Assembly (NCBI RefSeq): GCF_900083545.1
Contig: NZ_LT559262.1
Span: forward strand, 248,001 to 312,000
Length of the DNA: 64,000 bases
Source of the DNA: Alistipes provencensis
GTDB taxonomy: Bacteria; Bacteroidota; Bacteroidia; Bacteroidales; Rikenellaceae
Direction: 5' to 3'
Part shown: positions 1 through 8,354 of the stretch, one piece after another
How positions within the stretch are numbered: the first letter of the stretch is position 1
Layout: each line of letters opens with the position of its first letter
Notes under the pieces: model-generated
Told to the model about the DNA's origin: nothing
What the model saw: the letters and a program-made list of their open reading frames with translations, nothing else
Database searches by the model: none
Position numbers and translations under genes: made by a program

Positions 1-1944
1 ATAGGTCGCATCGATGCCGTTGTAGAGGAAATTCCACCCCTGCACGAACGTCCCCCGCATACGCACCTCGCCGCTGGCGACTGACGCCGAGGCGCCCGTC
101 TTGGTAAAGGCCGTAAAGACGTAGGGATGCGGCACGGCCCACCCCGGGGGACAGGGGTCGAACAGGGTCTTGACGGTCTTCTGCCCCGCCTCGTACCCCA
201 TAGGATTGCCCCACAATTCGTCGTTGCGGAACGAGGGTCCGTTGCCCTTGCCCGCCCCGTAATACCAGTCGTAGGAAGTCCCGTCCATCGTGACGATGAA
301 GGTGTCGGGGTGCGCCGTGGCGTAATGCGTGTTGCCCGTGTAACCGGCGTACTGCCCCAAGGCTCCCGAAGTCTGCACCGGCCTGCGGTAGGTGATGTAG
401 GTCTGCGGCGCATCCTGCGCGTCGAATGCCACCTTTCCCCACGGGAAGGGGTCCTTGCGGCCCCACTGGTAGAGCGGCGCGCGGAACGAACGGGCATAGG
501 GCCCGTCCTCCTTGTAAACGGCCCCCAGATTGCGGTCCATCATCTGCACCGAACCCGAACCGTAGTCGGCCTCGTAGTCGGCCGAAAGCACATAGGTCTC
601 GGCAAGGGCCGTCAGCGCGGCGTTGTCCGCATCGGTGATCCAGATGTGCCAGCTCCACAGCGCCTCATCCGACGCGGCGTCGGCATAGAGCCCGATGACG
701 GCGTTGCCGCCCAGCAGCGTGGGGCGCGTCGTCAGCGTGAAATAGATATGTCCGCCCTCGACGCGCAGGCTCGCGGGATCGATCAGACGGGGATTGCTCT
801 GCCACAGCAGGCGTGCCGATGTGCCCGACAGCGATGCCGAAAGCGTGCGGCCTTCGTAACGCTCGACGGCTGCGGCAAGCGCCTGCGAGATGTATCCGTT
901 GCCGGCGACGGTGGCGTCGAACGAATACTCCTGCCCGGCCGACGAGGCCACATAGCAGTTGGCGCGGGGACCGCCGCCCGAAAGGTCGACGGCCGGCTGC
1001 GGAGCCTCACCTGCGGCAATGTCCTGCGTGATGACTTTCATTTGTGCCGGAGCGATTACCAGCCCCGGACGGGTGTAGGCCGCCGTATAGCCGTCGTCGG
1101 TCCGCACCGCGACATAGACTTTCCCGCCGCCGCGCGAATAATCGGCCGGATTGACCGTCAGCCACACCTTCACCGCATCGCTTCCCAGCACCGGGGGCTC
1201 CGTGAACCCGAGCGAGCAGTAATCGACCTGCGCCGAGCCGCCCGCATACGCCGCCGTGTTGTTGCCCGACGCCGCGGTGAGGTCGAACGTGAACGCCCCG
1301 GTCAGGTTGGACATCTCCCCGAGATTGCCCGCGGCATCGACCGTCGCGGCGTCCGTGCAGTAGAGCGTCACCTCGGAGAGCCGTTTCCCGGCCATCTCCC
1401 CCGAAGCCGTCAGGTCGACCTCCACGACCGCAAAGGCGTGGCGGAATGCCAACGTCCCGAAGTCGCCCGTCGGACTCTGCACCGCCCCGGCGACAAGGAA
1501 GTCCGTGTCGCCCAGATGCGACGAGTCTCCCGCCGCAGACTGTGTCTGCTGCGGGGCAAGGGTGAATGCAATGTCCGAAGCGTCGTCCGACGCCTGTTCC
1601 GAATAAGGGTAATAGGCATAGAGCGTATAGCCCGAAGCCCCTGCGGCGAGGGTAATGTCGCCCGCAAAAGTCCCCTCGGAGGCCGCCTGCGCCCCCTCGA
1701 AGGTCAGCGGGGCGTTGACCGTGGTGAATGTGTCGCCGCTCTTGACATAGATGCCGATGCGGTCGCCGGGAGTCCACAGGATGTTGTAGCCGTCCGGAGC
1801 CAGTTCGGTGCGGGTCGCAGGAGCGGCGGCCGCGATTCGGATGCTGCGCGTCAGGGTCTGCGGCGGAACCGGGTCTCCGGTCCGGTCGGCTGTGCAGGCG
1901 CATAGTCCACACACGACCGCCGCCGCGGTCAAAAACCTACTCAT
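1..1944 (-). CDS. Fimbrillin-like surface lipoprotein, 3' end beyond window
   Basis: The reading frame is open from an ATG at 1944 to the window edge, so 648 codons are visible and the C-terminus is missing. The N-terminus is a lipoprotein signal (MSRFLTAAAVVCGLCAC) with the lipobox Cys at about residue 17. The next ~300 residues resemble the two beta-sandwich domains of Bacteroidales fimbrillins (Mfa/FimB-type). The part near the edge holds MDRNLGA, YQWGRKDPFPWGK and DPCPPGWAVP, typical of the C-terminal domain of many Bacteroidales surface lipoproteins. A role in a cell-surface fibre or adhesin is likely; the ligand is unknown. The ATG overlaps the stop of a 41-codon ORF upstream, which suggests coupled translation. 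The family call is firm as a class, not as a specific pilin. Confidence 0.8.
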   Translation of the reverse strand, partial: MSRFLTAAAVVCGLCACTADRTGDPVPPQTLTRSIRIAAAAPATRTELAPDGYNILWTPGDRIGIYVKSGDTFTTVNAPLTFEGAQAASEGTFAGDITLAAGASGYTLYAYYPYSEQASDDASDIAFTLAPQQTQSAAGDSSHLGDTDFLVAGAVQSPTGDFGTLAFRHAFAVVEVDLTASGEMAGKRLSEVTLYCTDAATVDAAGNLGEMSNLTGAFTFDLTAASGNNTAAYAGGSAQVDYCSLGFTEPPVLGSDAVKVWLTVNPADYSRGGGKVYVAVRTDDGYTAAYTRPGLVIAPAQMKVITQDIAAGEAPQPAVDLSGGGPRANCYVASSAGQEYSFDATVAGNGYISQALAAAVERYEGRTLSASLSGTSARLLWQSNPRLIDPASLRVEGGHIYFTLTTRPTLLGGNAVIGLYADAASDEALWSWHIWITDADNAALTALAETYVLSADYEADYGSGSVQMMDRNLGAVYKEDGPYARSFRAPLYQWGRKDPFPWGKVAFDAQDAPQTYITYRRPVQTSGALGQYAGYTGNTHYATAHPDTFIVTMDGTSYDWYYGAGKGNGPSFRNDELWGNPMGYEAGQKTVKTLFDPCPPGWAVPHPYVFTAFTKTGASASVASGEVRMRGTFVQGWNFLYNGIDATY

Positions 1945-2062
1945 TCCAATCCTCCCGGTCGAAACCCTCGACCCCGCCGGTCACCGTCGAGCCGGCGAAT
2001 CCGCGTTCCGTGCGAATCTCCGCCACCCCGACCTCCGGCCGCAAATAGTTCTCTTTCTCCAT
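1937..2062 (-). CDS. Small ORF (41 aa) overlapping the fimbrillin start
   Basis: The ORF starts at ATG 2062 behind a GGAGAG sequence and ends with TAG, overlapping the fimbrillin ATG by eight bases (GAATGAGTAG). The peptide begins MEKENYLRPEVGVAEI, then carries ERGFAGST, and ends in an acidic DREDWNE. It has no signal peptide or membrane helix. A second small ORF with ERGFAAST and an acidic end with a late Trp sits in the same position before the other fimbrillin at 9.8 kb, so the shared motif and context support a real gene. The function is unknown. Confidence 0.6.
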   Translation of the reverse strand: MEKENYLRPEVGVAEIRTERGFAGSTVTGGVEGFDREDWNE

Positions 2063-2134
2063 CTCTCCGATTTTTTGTCAGACACTTCCGAAAGGAACAC
2101 ATACCATGCCGAACCCGACCGGCGGAACCGGCAC

Positions 2135-2167
2135 AAAAAAGCGGGCTCCGGAAATCCGGAACCCGCC
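2135..2167 (-). terminator. Rho-independent terminator of the TPR gene
   Basis: An 11-bp stem (GCGGGCTCCGG / CCGGAACCCGC, one G-T pair) with an AAAT loop is followed on the minus strand by a run of six T. It lies 23 bases past the stop of the TPR gene and separates it from the fimbrillin unit downstream. Confidence 0.85.
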
Positions 2168-2189
2168 GTATGGCTTGTCTGCCCGCGAA

Positions 2190-3149
2190 CTATTTGGACA
2201 GCTCGGCCAGTGCGGCCTTGGCGCTTTCGGCAGCGGGACCGGCGGTCACCTTCTGGGAAGCGGCGATGGCCTGCGGCTTCATCTCCTTGGCGTTGTAGGC
2301 GGCGCCCAGCAGGTAGTACATCAAGCTCTTGTCCTCGGGATCGGTCTGTGCGTTGGCAGCGCCGTCGGCCAGTTCGATCACCTTGCTGAAATCCTTCTTG
2401 TTGGCATAGGCCTGCAAACGGACCTTCTCGGCCAGTGCGCTGGTCGGGTTCTTGGCCAGCATGGCGTCGGCAGCAGCGATGATGCCGTCGAAATTGTTGG
2501 CCTCCTGCAACTTGGCCACCATGTTAGTGGTGTAGAGCGCCATCATCTCCTTGGCCTTGGCGGCAGCCTCAGCGTATTTGGGATGCGTCTTGGCGGCGAT
2601 CGCCTCGTAGACGTCCATACCCTTCTCGTACTGCGCCATGTCGCCCGTGTTCATGAACATCTCGCAGTAGCTCATCGCCAGATTCAGCGCCATGTCCGTA
2701 TTGTCGGGGTCGGCCTTGTAGCCCTTCTCGAAAATACCGGCGGCCGTCACATAATCCTTGTTGTTGAAAGCGTCGCCGCCCTGTATCTGGTACATCTTGG
2801 CGACCCAGCCGTTGGCCTTGGCCATCTGGTTCATGTCTCCGTAGAGCTCGGCCAGTTCAGCCGACTTGGTGAAATTCTTCAGCGCTTCGTCGTAATTCTT
2901 GGCTTTCAGAGCTCCGCCGCCCAAGTAGAAATAGCAGTTGGGAAGCGTCTTCTTGGCCGTGGCCACCAGCGAAGCAGCCTCCTCGCTGTCCATACCCTGT
3001 TCGATCACCTGTTCGAACTTCGCGGCAGCGCCGGCATAATTCTTGGCGCCGTAAGCGGCCGCAGCCTCATTGTAGATTGCAGTCAGATCCTGCGCCGGGA
3101 GCGACACCGCCGCCAGCAGCGCGATTGCCAGTACGAATAACTTTTTCAT
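2190..3149 (-). CDS. Secreted tetratricopeptide repeat protein
   Basis: This is a 319-aa protein with a Sec signal peptide (MKKLFVLAIALLAAVSLPAQ) and no lipobox Cys, so it is probably periplasmic. The mature part is built of helical TPR-like units, for example AYGAKNYAGAAAKFEQVIEQ, ALKAKNYDEALKNFTKSAEL and AFNNKDYVTAAGIFEKGYKA. TPR proteins hold partner proteins; nothing visible points to a partner. The start has a good ribosome site (AGGAGAG), a TACTTTTG -7 box about 65 bases upstream, and a strong terminator after the stop, so it looks like a single-gene unit. It is separate from the fimbrillin genes downstream on the same strand. Confidence 0.85.
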   Translation of the reverse strand: MKKLFVLAIALLAAVSLPAQDLTAIYNEAAAAYGAKNYAGAAAKFEQVIEQGMDSEEAASLVATAKKTLPNCYFYLGGGALKAKNYDEALKNFTKSAELAELYGDMNQMAKANGWVAKMYQIQGGDAFNNKDYVTAAGIFEKGYKADPDNTDMALNLAMSYCEMFMNTGDMAQYEKGMDVYEAIAAKTHPKYAEAAAKAKEMMALYTTNMVAKLQEANNFDGIIAAADAMLAKNPTSALAEKVRLQAYANKKDFSKVIELADGAANAQTDPEDKSLMYYLLGAAYNAKEMKPQAIAASQKVTAGPAAESAKAALAELSK

Positions 3150-3213
3150 TGTTCTCTCCTATCGTTTTTATAGTTTTTCAGTTCATGCACCCCTTCCGGA
3201 AATGCGTCGGATG

Positions 3214-3221
3214 CAAAAGTA
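3214..3221 (-). promoter_or_regulatory. -7 promoter box of the TPR gene
   Basis: TACTTTTG matches the Bacteroidetes -7 consensus TAnnTTTG and leaves a leader of about 60 bases. No clear TTTG -33 box is seen upstream, where the DNA is T-rich. Confidence 0.6.
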
Positions 3222-3247
3222 TAAAAAAAATTCCTTTTTTACCAAAT

Positions 3248-3694
3248 CTATCCGCGCAAACCCGCGAAAAAATCGCTCATCAGCGCTTCGCACTCTTCCC
3301 GAAGCACACCCCGTGCCACGGTGGTTTTGGGATGGAACACCCCCTCGGAGTAACGTCGGTACCCCTTCTTCGGGTCGTCGGCGCCCCACACCACGCGGCT
3401 CACCTGCGCCCATCCGATGGCCCCGGCGCACATGATGCACGGCTCGACGGTCACATACAACGTACACTCCTGCAGGTATTTGCCCCCGAGCGTCGAAGCC
3501 GCGGCCGTCAGGGCCTGCATCTCGGCATGGGCCGTGGGGTCGGCGAGCGTCTCGACGAGGTTGTGGCCCCGCCCGATGACGGCCCCTCCCGCCACGACGA
3601 CCGCCCCGATGGGCACCTCCTGTTCTTTTAACGCTTTTTGCGCCTCGTTTAGTGCCAGACGCATGAATTTTTCGTCGGTTTGCTGCTGATCCAT
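3248..3694 (-). CDS. tadA: tRNA-specific adenosine deaminase (TadA-type)
   Basis: The 148-aa protein is a zinc cytidine/adenosine deaminase: HAE at residues 56-58 supplies a zinc ligand and the catalytic Glu, and PCIMC at 85-89 supplies two zinc Cys. The family converts A34 to inosine in tRNA-Arg(ACG), and such a tRNA is encoded at 59.6 kb. The frame is open 20 codons further upstream, but the ATG at 3694 ([15 protein letters not shown]) fits the family length and lies just after a TACTTTTG promoter box, so it is preferred. A guanine deaminase is the main alternative; the length and PCIMCAGA motif favour TadA. Confidence 0.9.
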   Translation of the reverse strand: MDQQQTDEKFMRLALNEAQKALKEQEVPIGAVVVAGGAVIGRGHNLVETLADPTAHAEMQALTAAASTLGGKYLQECTLYVTVEPCIMCAGAIGWAQVSRVVWGADDPKKGYRRYSEGVFHPKTTVARGVLREECEALMSDFFAGLRG

Positions 3695-3711
3695 CGTTTT
3701 CGTATTTTGTG

Positions 3712-3719
3712 CAAAAGTA
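3712..3719 (-). promoter_or_regulatory. -7 promoter box of tadA
   Basis: TACTTTTG lies 18 bases before the tadA ATG on the minus strand and fits TAnnTTTG. It is back to back with the aspS promoter about 45 bases away. Confidence 0.6.
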
Positions 3720-3762
3720 ACAAAATCCCGCCGCCGGGCATCCTTATTTCGCAAGTTTTATA

Positions 3763-3770
3763 TAACTTTG
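3763..3770 (+). promoter_or_regulatory. -7 promoter box of aspS
   Basis: TAACTTTG matches TAnnTTTG and lies 42 bases before the aspS ATG. A T-rich stretch with TTTC lies at the expected -33 position. Confidence 0.6.
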
Positions 3771-3811
3771 CGGGTCATAAGGACAAAACGAACAAATCTA
3801 TTCAATTCCAA

Positions 3812-5566
3812 ATGTACAGATCCCATACCTGCGGCTGTCTCAGGGCCTGCAACGTCAACGAAACCGTCACCTTAGCCGGGTGGGTGCAGAAAGTCAGAAA
3901 CCTCGGAGCGATGACCTTCATCGACCTGAGGGACCGCTACGGCATCACACAGGTCGTCATCGAGGAGCACTCCCCCGCCGAGGCGCGCGCCGTGGCCTGC
4001 TCGGTGGGCCGCGAGTGGGTGATTCAGGTGGTCGGCAAGGTGATCGAACGCGAGTCGAAGAACCCGAAGATGGCCACCGGCGACATCGAGGTGGCCGCCG
4101 AAAAGGTGGTCATCCTGCACGAAGCCGAGCTTCCTCCCTTCACCATCGAGGAGACCTCGGACGGCGGCGACGACCTGCGCATGAAGTACCGCTACCTCGA
4201 CCTGCGGCGTCCGCCCCTGCAGCGCAACATGATCCTGCGCCACAAGATGGCTCAGGAGATCCGCCGCTTCCTCGACTCCGAGGGATTCCTCGAGATCGAG
4301 ACCCCCTATCTGGTCAACTCCACGCCCGAGGGGGCCCGCGACTTCGTGGTGCCGAGCCGCATGTCGCCCAACCAGTTCTACGCCCTGCCGCAGTCGCCGC
4401 AGACCCTCAAGCAACTGCTGATGGTCGCCGGCTACGACAAATATTTCCAGATCGTACGCTGCTTCCGCGACGAAGACCTGCGCGCCGACCGCCAGCCCGA
4501 GTTCACGCAGATCGACTGCGAGATGTCGTTCGTCGAGCAGGAGGATGTGCTCGAAATCTTCGAGCGCTGGGCCAAGCACATGTTCAAGCAGGTGATGAAC
4601 ATCGAGCTGACCGAGCCGCTGCGCCGCATGCCGTGGATCGAGGCGATGGAGAAATACGGCTCGGACAAACCCGACCTGCGCTTCGGCATGGAGTTCGCGG
4701 ACATCACCGACCTTGCCAAAGGCCACGGTTTCAGCGTATTCGACGATGCGGAATACATCACCGGATTCGCCGCCACGGGCTGCGCCGCATACACCCGCAA
4801 GCAGATCGACGCGCTGACGGAGTTCGTCAAGCGGCAGCAGATCGGCGCCAAAGGCCTCGTCTGGATTCGCGTCGAGGAGGGCTGCGTGAAGTCGTCGATC
4901 GACAAGTTCTACTCCCCCGAGGAGGTGCGCGCCATGGCCGAACGCTGCGGCGCCAAGGCCGGCGACATGGTCTTCATCCTCTGCGGCAAAAAGTTCAAGA
5001 CGCTGACGCAACTGTGCGCCCTGCGCCTCGAGGTGGCCCAGCAGTTGGGCCTGCGCGACCCGCAGAAGTTCGCCCCGCTGTGGGTGGTGGATTTCCCGCT
5101 GTTCGAGTGGGACGACGAGACACAGCGTTACTACGCCGTGCACCACCCCTTCACCTCGCCCAAACTCGAGGACGTCGAATTCCTCGACAGCGATCCGGGC
5201 CGCGTGCGCGCCAACGCCTACGACTTCGTCTGCAACGGCACGGAGATCGGCGGCGGCTCGATCCGTATCCACGACTCGGCCCTGCAGGCCAAGATGTTCG
5301 GGCTGCTGGGCTTCACCCCGGAACAGGCGCAGGAGCGCTTCGGCTTCCTGATGAACGCCTTCAAATACGGCGCGCCCCCTCACGGCGGACTGGCGTTCGG
5401 TTTCGATCGTCTGTGCTCGCTCTTCGGCGGCTCGGAGTCGATCCGCGACTACATCGCCTTCCCGAAAAACAACGCCGGCCGCGACGTGATGCTCGACGCC
5501 CCGGGCTGCATCGACCAGTCGCAGCTCGACGAGCTCTGTCTGGAGCTGAAGAAGCCGGAGGAATAA
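3812..5566 (+). CDS. aspS: Aspartate--tRNA ligase
   Basis: The 584-aa class II synthetase charges tRNA-Asp in the cytoplasm. It begins with the OB-fold anticodon domain ([26 protein letters not shown], which continues into the [10 protein letters not shown] region), followed by the catalytic core with [11 protein letters not shown] (motif 1 region), [19 protein letters not shown] (motif 2), the bacterial GAD insertion, and a C-terminal motif 3 segment (GLAFGFDRL). The length is close to the usual ~590 aa of bacterial AspRS. The frame is open further 5', but the ATG at 3812 fits the family N-terminus and comes after the promoter. Whether it is discriminating or also makes Asp-tRNA-Asn depends on an amidotransferase that is not in this window. 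Confidence 0.96.
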   Translation: MYRSHTCGCLRACNVNETVTLAGWVQKVRNLGAMTFIDLRDRYGITQVVIEEHSPAEARAVACSVGREWVIQVVGKVIERESKNPKMATGDIEVAAEKVVILHEAELPPFTIEETSDGGDDLRMKYRYLDLRRPPLQRNMILRHKMAQEIRRFLDSEGFLEIETPYLVNSTPEGARDFVVPSRMSPNQFYALPQSPQTLKQLLMVAGYDKYFQIVRCFRDEDLRADRQPEFTQIDCEMSFVEQEDVLEIFERWAKHMFKQVMNIELTEPLRRMPWIEAMEKYGSDKPDLRFGMEFADITDLAKGHGFSVFDDAEYITGFAATGCAAYTRKQIDALTEFVKRQQIGAKGLVWIRVEEGCVKSSIDKFYSPEEVRAMAERCGAKAGDMVFILCGKKFKTLTQLCALRLEVAQQLGLRDPQKFAPLWVVDFPLFEWDDETQRYYAVHHPFTSPKLEDVEFLDSDPGRVRANAYDFVCNGTEIGGGSIRIHDSALQAKMFGLLGFTPEQAQERFGFLMNAFKYGAPPHGGLAFGFDRLCSLFGGSESIRDYIAFPKNNAGRDVMLDAPGCIDQSQLDELCLELKKPEE

Positions 5567-5577
5567 CCCGGCGAGAT

Positions 5578-5624
5578 AAAGCGGAAGAGGGCCGAAGTTT
5601 AAACTTCGGCCCTCTTCCGCTTTT
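5578..5624. terminator. Bidirectional terminator between aspS and the membrane-protein gene
   Basis: A near-perfect 23-bp inverted repeat centred on GTTTAAAC (AAAGCGGAAGAGGGCCGAAG and its complement) has A- and T-runs at its ends. It sits between convergent genes and can stop transcription from both sides. Confidence 0.9.
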
Positions 5625-5647
5625 ACAACCAATGCGACAGCATCGTT

Positions 5648-6943
5648 CTATTGCACCTGTTTCCGGTTCCGGAATAGGAACAGCCAAGACAGGAGCATCA
5701 ACCACAAAATGCCCCAAAATACCCCATCCTCGCTTGGAATGGTAAAAATCCGGATCCACTCCCACAATCCGCAACACATCCATACGATCGCCACGAGGAA
5801 TCCGATCTTGCCCCACCGATTCACCGGAACACGCCGCACGAAAAGCCAGGCCCCGACAAAATACAACAGAGCAAAAAGGGGATAGACCCAACTAACGACT
5901 TCATCCCGAATAAAAGGCAGAGTCGAATAATAATATAAATCCGCCCAAGGCAGTTGCGTACCCATATGTATATTGAAGATCCAGCAGAACAGACAACTGC
6001 ATGCCGTCAACAAAAGACCCGTTTTCGCCGATCCGGACAACTCCAGTTTGCGGTTCGATCTCAAATAGCCGCACAACGCAAGTGTCGACACCAATATGAA
6101 GAAGTTTATGATCTGGAGCATGGAATACGGTTCGTTGCAAATCCACACCACACCCACACCTTCAGTCATACCATAATCGGAACACAGACTCCACAGTAAG
6201 GGAATCACGGCCATACCCAGCAAAAAGAGGCAAGCAGATCCGAGGACCTTCGCCTTTTTCGCTTCGCTCCACGGCAACGCATCCGCCCGTTCTAACTCGG
6301 CGGCCTCGGCCTCGTTCAACACGGGAGCGCCGCGCCGGATACGTCCCCAGCCCGCCAGCACGCAAAAGAAGACCACGATACCGATCACCGACTCGATGGC
6401 GTCACCCACGAACGGAATCACACCGATCACATACCCGACCAGCAGCCACACGGTCGATGCAAAGAGCAGTCCTGCACCGCGGCGGGCCTCCTCGGGAAAA
6501 GTCTCCGAGTGCTTCAGCCCCCGGTAGCCCGACAACATCTTGACGTAGGCCACGATCACCAGCACCAGCGCGGCGATCTTGCCGGGAATCCACAGATAAC
6601 CGACCAGAATGGCGACAAGCATCAGAATATACGATTTGCGGACCTTGGCGACCGCCTCGCGGTCGGCGTCGCTGCGTTGCAGGCGCATAAAATCCGTCAG
6701 CGAACTGTAAAACAGCCAGTAGCCCAGTAGCACCAGCAGCGGGAACAGGTATTCCAGCAGATCGCCTAACCCGAACGCCGAACCGCCGCTGTCCATCATC
6801 GAGGCCAGCATCCCCATCATGTCGCCGGGCGAGAGCAGACCGTTCACAAAGCCCGTGACGCTCCCGGCGATGTCGGCCAGCGTGTAGAGCCAGATAGCAC
6901 CGATCAATGTGCCGACGCTTTTCTCCCAGTAAGTATTCTCCAT
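5648..6943 (-). CDS. Polytopic membrane protein of unknown function
   Basis: I do not recognise a family. The 431-aa protein starts at ATG 6943 (MENTYWEKSVGTLIGAIWLY), behind a TACATTTG promoter box; the open frame upstream overlaps rarA and its promoter and is not used. It appears to have about ten hydrophobic helices, with a basic/acidic loop near residues 205-225 (APVLNEAEAAELERADALPW). The C-terminal third (from about residue 270) is Trp- and Cys-rich. No enzyme motif or substrate-binding signature is visible. The gene stands alone between aspS and rarA and shares the terminator with aspS. It may be a transporter-like or sensory membrane protein, but there is no evidence for either. Confidence 0.75.
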   Translation of the reverse strand: MENTYWEKSVGTLIGAIWLYTLADIAGSVTGFVNGLLSPGDMMGMLASMMDSGGSAFGLGDLLEYLFPLLVLLGYWLFYSSLTDFMRLQRSDADREAVAKVRKSYILMLVAILVGYLWIPGKIAALVLVIVAYVKMLSGYRGLKHSETFPEEARRGAGLLFASTVWLLVGYVIGVIPFVGDAIESVIGIVVFFCVLAGWGRIRRGAPVLNEAEAAELERADALPWSEAKKAKVLGSACLFLLGMAVIPLLWSLCSDYGMTEGVGVVWICNEPYSMLQIINFFILVSTLALCGYLRSNRKLELSGSAKTGLLLTACSCLFCWIFNIHMGTQLPWADLYYYSTLPFIRDEVVSWVYPLFALLYFVGAWLFVRRVPVNRWGKIGFLVAIVWMCCGLWEWIRIFTIPSEDGVFWGILWLMLLSWLFLFRNRKQVQ

Positions 6944-6971
6944 TTGCACAAAGTTTGGTTTGACTTGATAA

Positions 6972-6979
6972 CAAATGTA
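6972..6979 (-). promoter_or_regulatory. -7 promoter box of the membrane-protein gene
   Basis: TACATTTG on the minus strand, 29 bases before the ATG at 6943, fits TAnnTTTG. It is divergent from and close to the rarA promoter. Confidence 0.55.
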
Positions 6980-7000
6980 AAAAAAATACTCGAAAATTTG

Positions 7001-7008
7001 TATCTTTG
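7001..7008 (+). promoter_or_regulatory. -7 promoter box of rarA
   Basis: TATCTTTG is a perfect TAnnTTTG, 21 bases before the rarA ATG. Confidence 0.65.
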
Positions 7009-7028
7009 AACCATAAAACGAACCTGCC

Positions 7029-8303
7029 ATGTCCACACCTTTAGCCGAACGACTGCGCCCCCGCACGATAGACGAATATATCGGGCAGGAGCACCTCGTG
7101 GGCAAAAACGGGGTGTTCCGCAAATTCTTCGAGACGGGCAACGTCCCTTCGTTCATCCTGTGGGGACCTCCGGGCGTAGGCAAAACCACGCTGGCGAAGA
7201 TCGTCGCCACGCAGTTGGAACGCCCCTTCTTCACCCTCTCGGCCGTCACGTCCGGAGTGAAGGACGTACGCGAGGTGATCGAGTCGGCCCGCAAACAGCG
7301 GTTCTTCGACCAACGGCCGCCGTTTCTGTTCATCGACGAAATCCACCGCTTCAACAAGTCGCAGCAGGATTCGCTCTTAGGAGCCGTCGAACAGGGCGTC
7401 GTCACGCTGATCGGCGCCACCACGGAAAACCCCTCGTTCGAAGTGATCTCCCCGTTGCTGAGCCGCTGTCAGGTCTACATCCTCAAATCGCTCGAGGATA
7501 AGGATTTGCAGGTGCTGCTCGACCGGGCCCTTTCGACCGACATCGAACTGAAAGAGCGCGAGATCGAGGTCGCGGAGACCGCCGCGCTGTTCAAGTTTTC
7601 GGGCGGCGACGCGCGCAAACTGCTCAACATCCTCGACATCGTCGTCGGAGCCACGGAGGGCAAAGTGACGATCTCCGACCAATATGTCACCGACTGCCTT
7701 CAGCAGAATATCGCCCTCTACGACAAGAACGGCGAACAGCATTACGACGTCATTTCGGCCTTCATCAAATCGGTCCGGGGCAGTGACCCCAACGCGGCGA
7801 TCTACTACCTTGCGCGGATGCTCGCGGGCGGTGAGGAACCTCGGTTTCTGGCGCGGCGGCTGGTAATTCTGGCCTCGGAGGATATCGGACTGGCGAATCC
7901 CAACGCCCTGCTGCTGGCCAACGCCTGCTTCGACACGGTGCACAAGATCGGCATGCCCGAGGCGCGCATCACACTGGCCGAGACGACGATCTATCTGGCC
8001 ACCAGTCCTAAGAGCAACTCGGCCTACATGGCCATCAACAAGGCCATAGCGCTGGTCGAGCACGACACGACGAACCGTCCCGTGCCGCTGCACCTGCGCA
8101 ACGCCCCGACGAAGCTGATGGACAAGGCGGGTTACGGCAAAGGGTACAAATACGCCCACGACTACGCGGGGCATTTTGCCGAAATGGAGTTCCTGCCGGA
8201 ATCGCTCTCGGGGACGAAATTCTACGAACCCGACCTGCAAAACGCCACCGAGGCGAAAATCGCCGAACGGATGGCGCAGCTCTGGAAAGACAAATACAAG
8301 TAA
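7029..8303 (+). CDS. rarA: Replication-associated recombination protein A (RarA/MgsA)
   Basis: The 424-aa AAA+ ATPase acts at stalled replication forks and is related to the clamp loader and to eukaryotic WRNIP1. The N-terminus PLAERLRPRTIDEYIGQEHL is typical. Walker A is GPPGVGKT at residues 46-53, Walker B is LFIDEIHRFNK near residue 98, and sensor 1 is IGATTENPSF. The C-terminal half carries the SRRL-type region (MLAGGEEPRFLARRLVILAS) and the tetramerisation domain. The length is normal. The gene is monocistronic, with its own promoter and a terminator right after the stop. Confidence 0.95.
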   Translation: MSTPLAERLRPRTIDEYIGQEHLVGKNGVFRKFFETGNVPSFILWGPPGVGKTTLAKIVATQLERPFFTLSAVTSGVKDVREVIESARKQRFFDQRPPFLFIDEIHRFNKSQQDSLLGAVEQGVVTLIGATTENPSFEVISPLLSRCQVYILKSLEDKDLQVLLDRALSTDIELKEREIEVAETAALFKFSGGDARKLLNILDIVVGATEGKVTISDQYVTDCLQQNIALYDKNGEQHYDVISAFIKSVRGSDPNAAIYYLARMLAGGEEPRFLARRLVILASEDIGLANPNALLLANACFDTVHKIGMPEARITLAETTIYLATSPKSNSAYMAINKAIALVEHDTTNRPVPLHLRNAPTKLMDKAGYGKGYKYAHDYAGHFAEMEFLPESLSGTKFYEPDLQNATEAKIAERMAQLWKDKYK

Positions 8304-8342
8304 AAAAAGCGGTCTGCCTTGTGACGGACCGCTTTCGTTTTC
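8302..8342 (+). terminator. Terminator after rarA
   Basis: A stem AGCGGTC...GACCGCT flanked by an A-run and TTTCGTTTT lies directly after the rarA stop. It also faces the convergent fimbrillin gene, so it may serve both strands. Confidence 0.75.
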
Positions 8343-8354
8343 GGGATAACCGGA

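Noticed and set aside
127..1905. Long plus-strand open frame of 592 codons opposite the first fimbrillin gene
   Set aside because: It is Arg/Gly/Val-rich with no domain and mirrors the codon pattern of the minus-strand gene, which has a lipoprotein signal and fimbrillin-type motifs.
3880..5745. 621-codon plus-strand frame overlapping aspS
   Set aside because: It is a shifted frame of aspS, extremely Arg-rich; aspS itself has all class II motifs.
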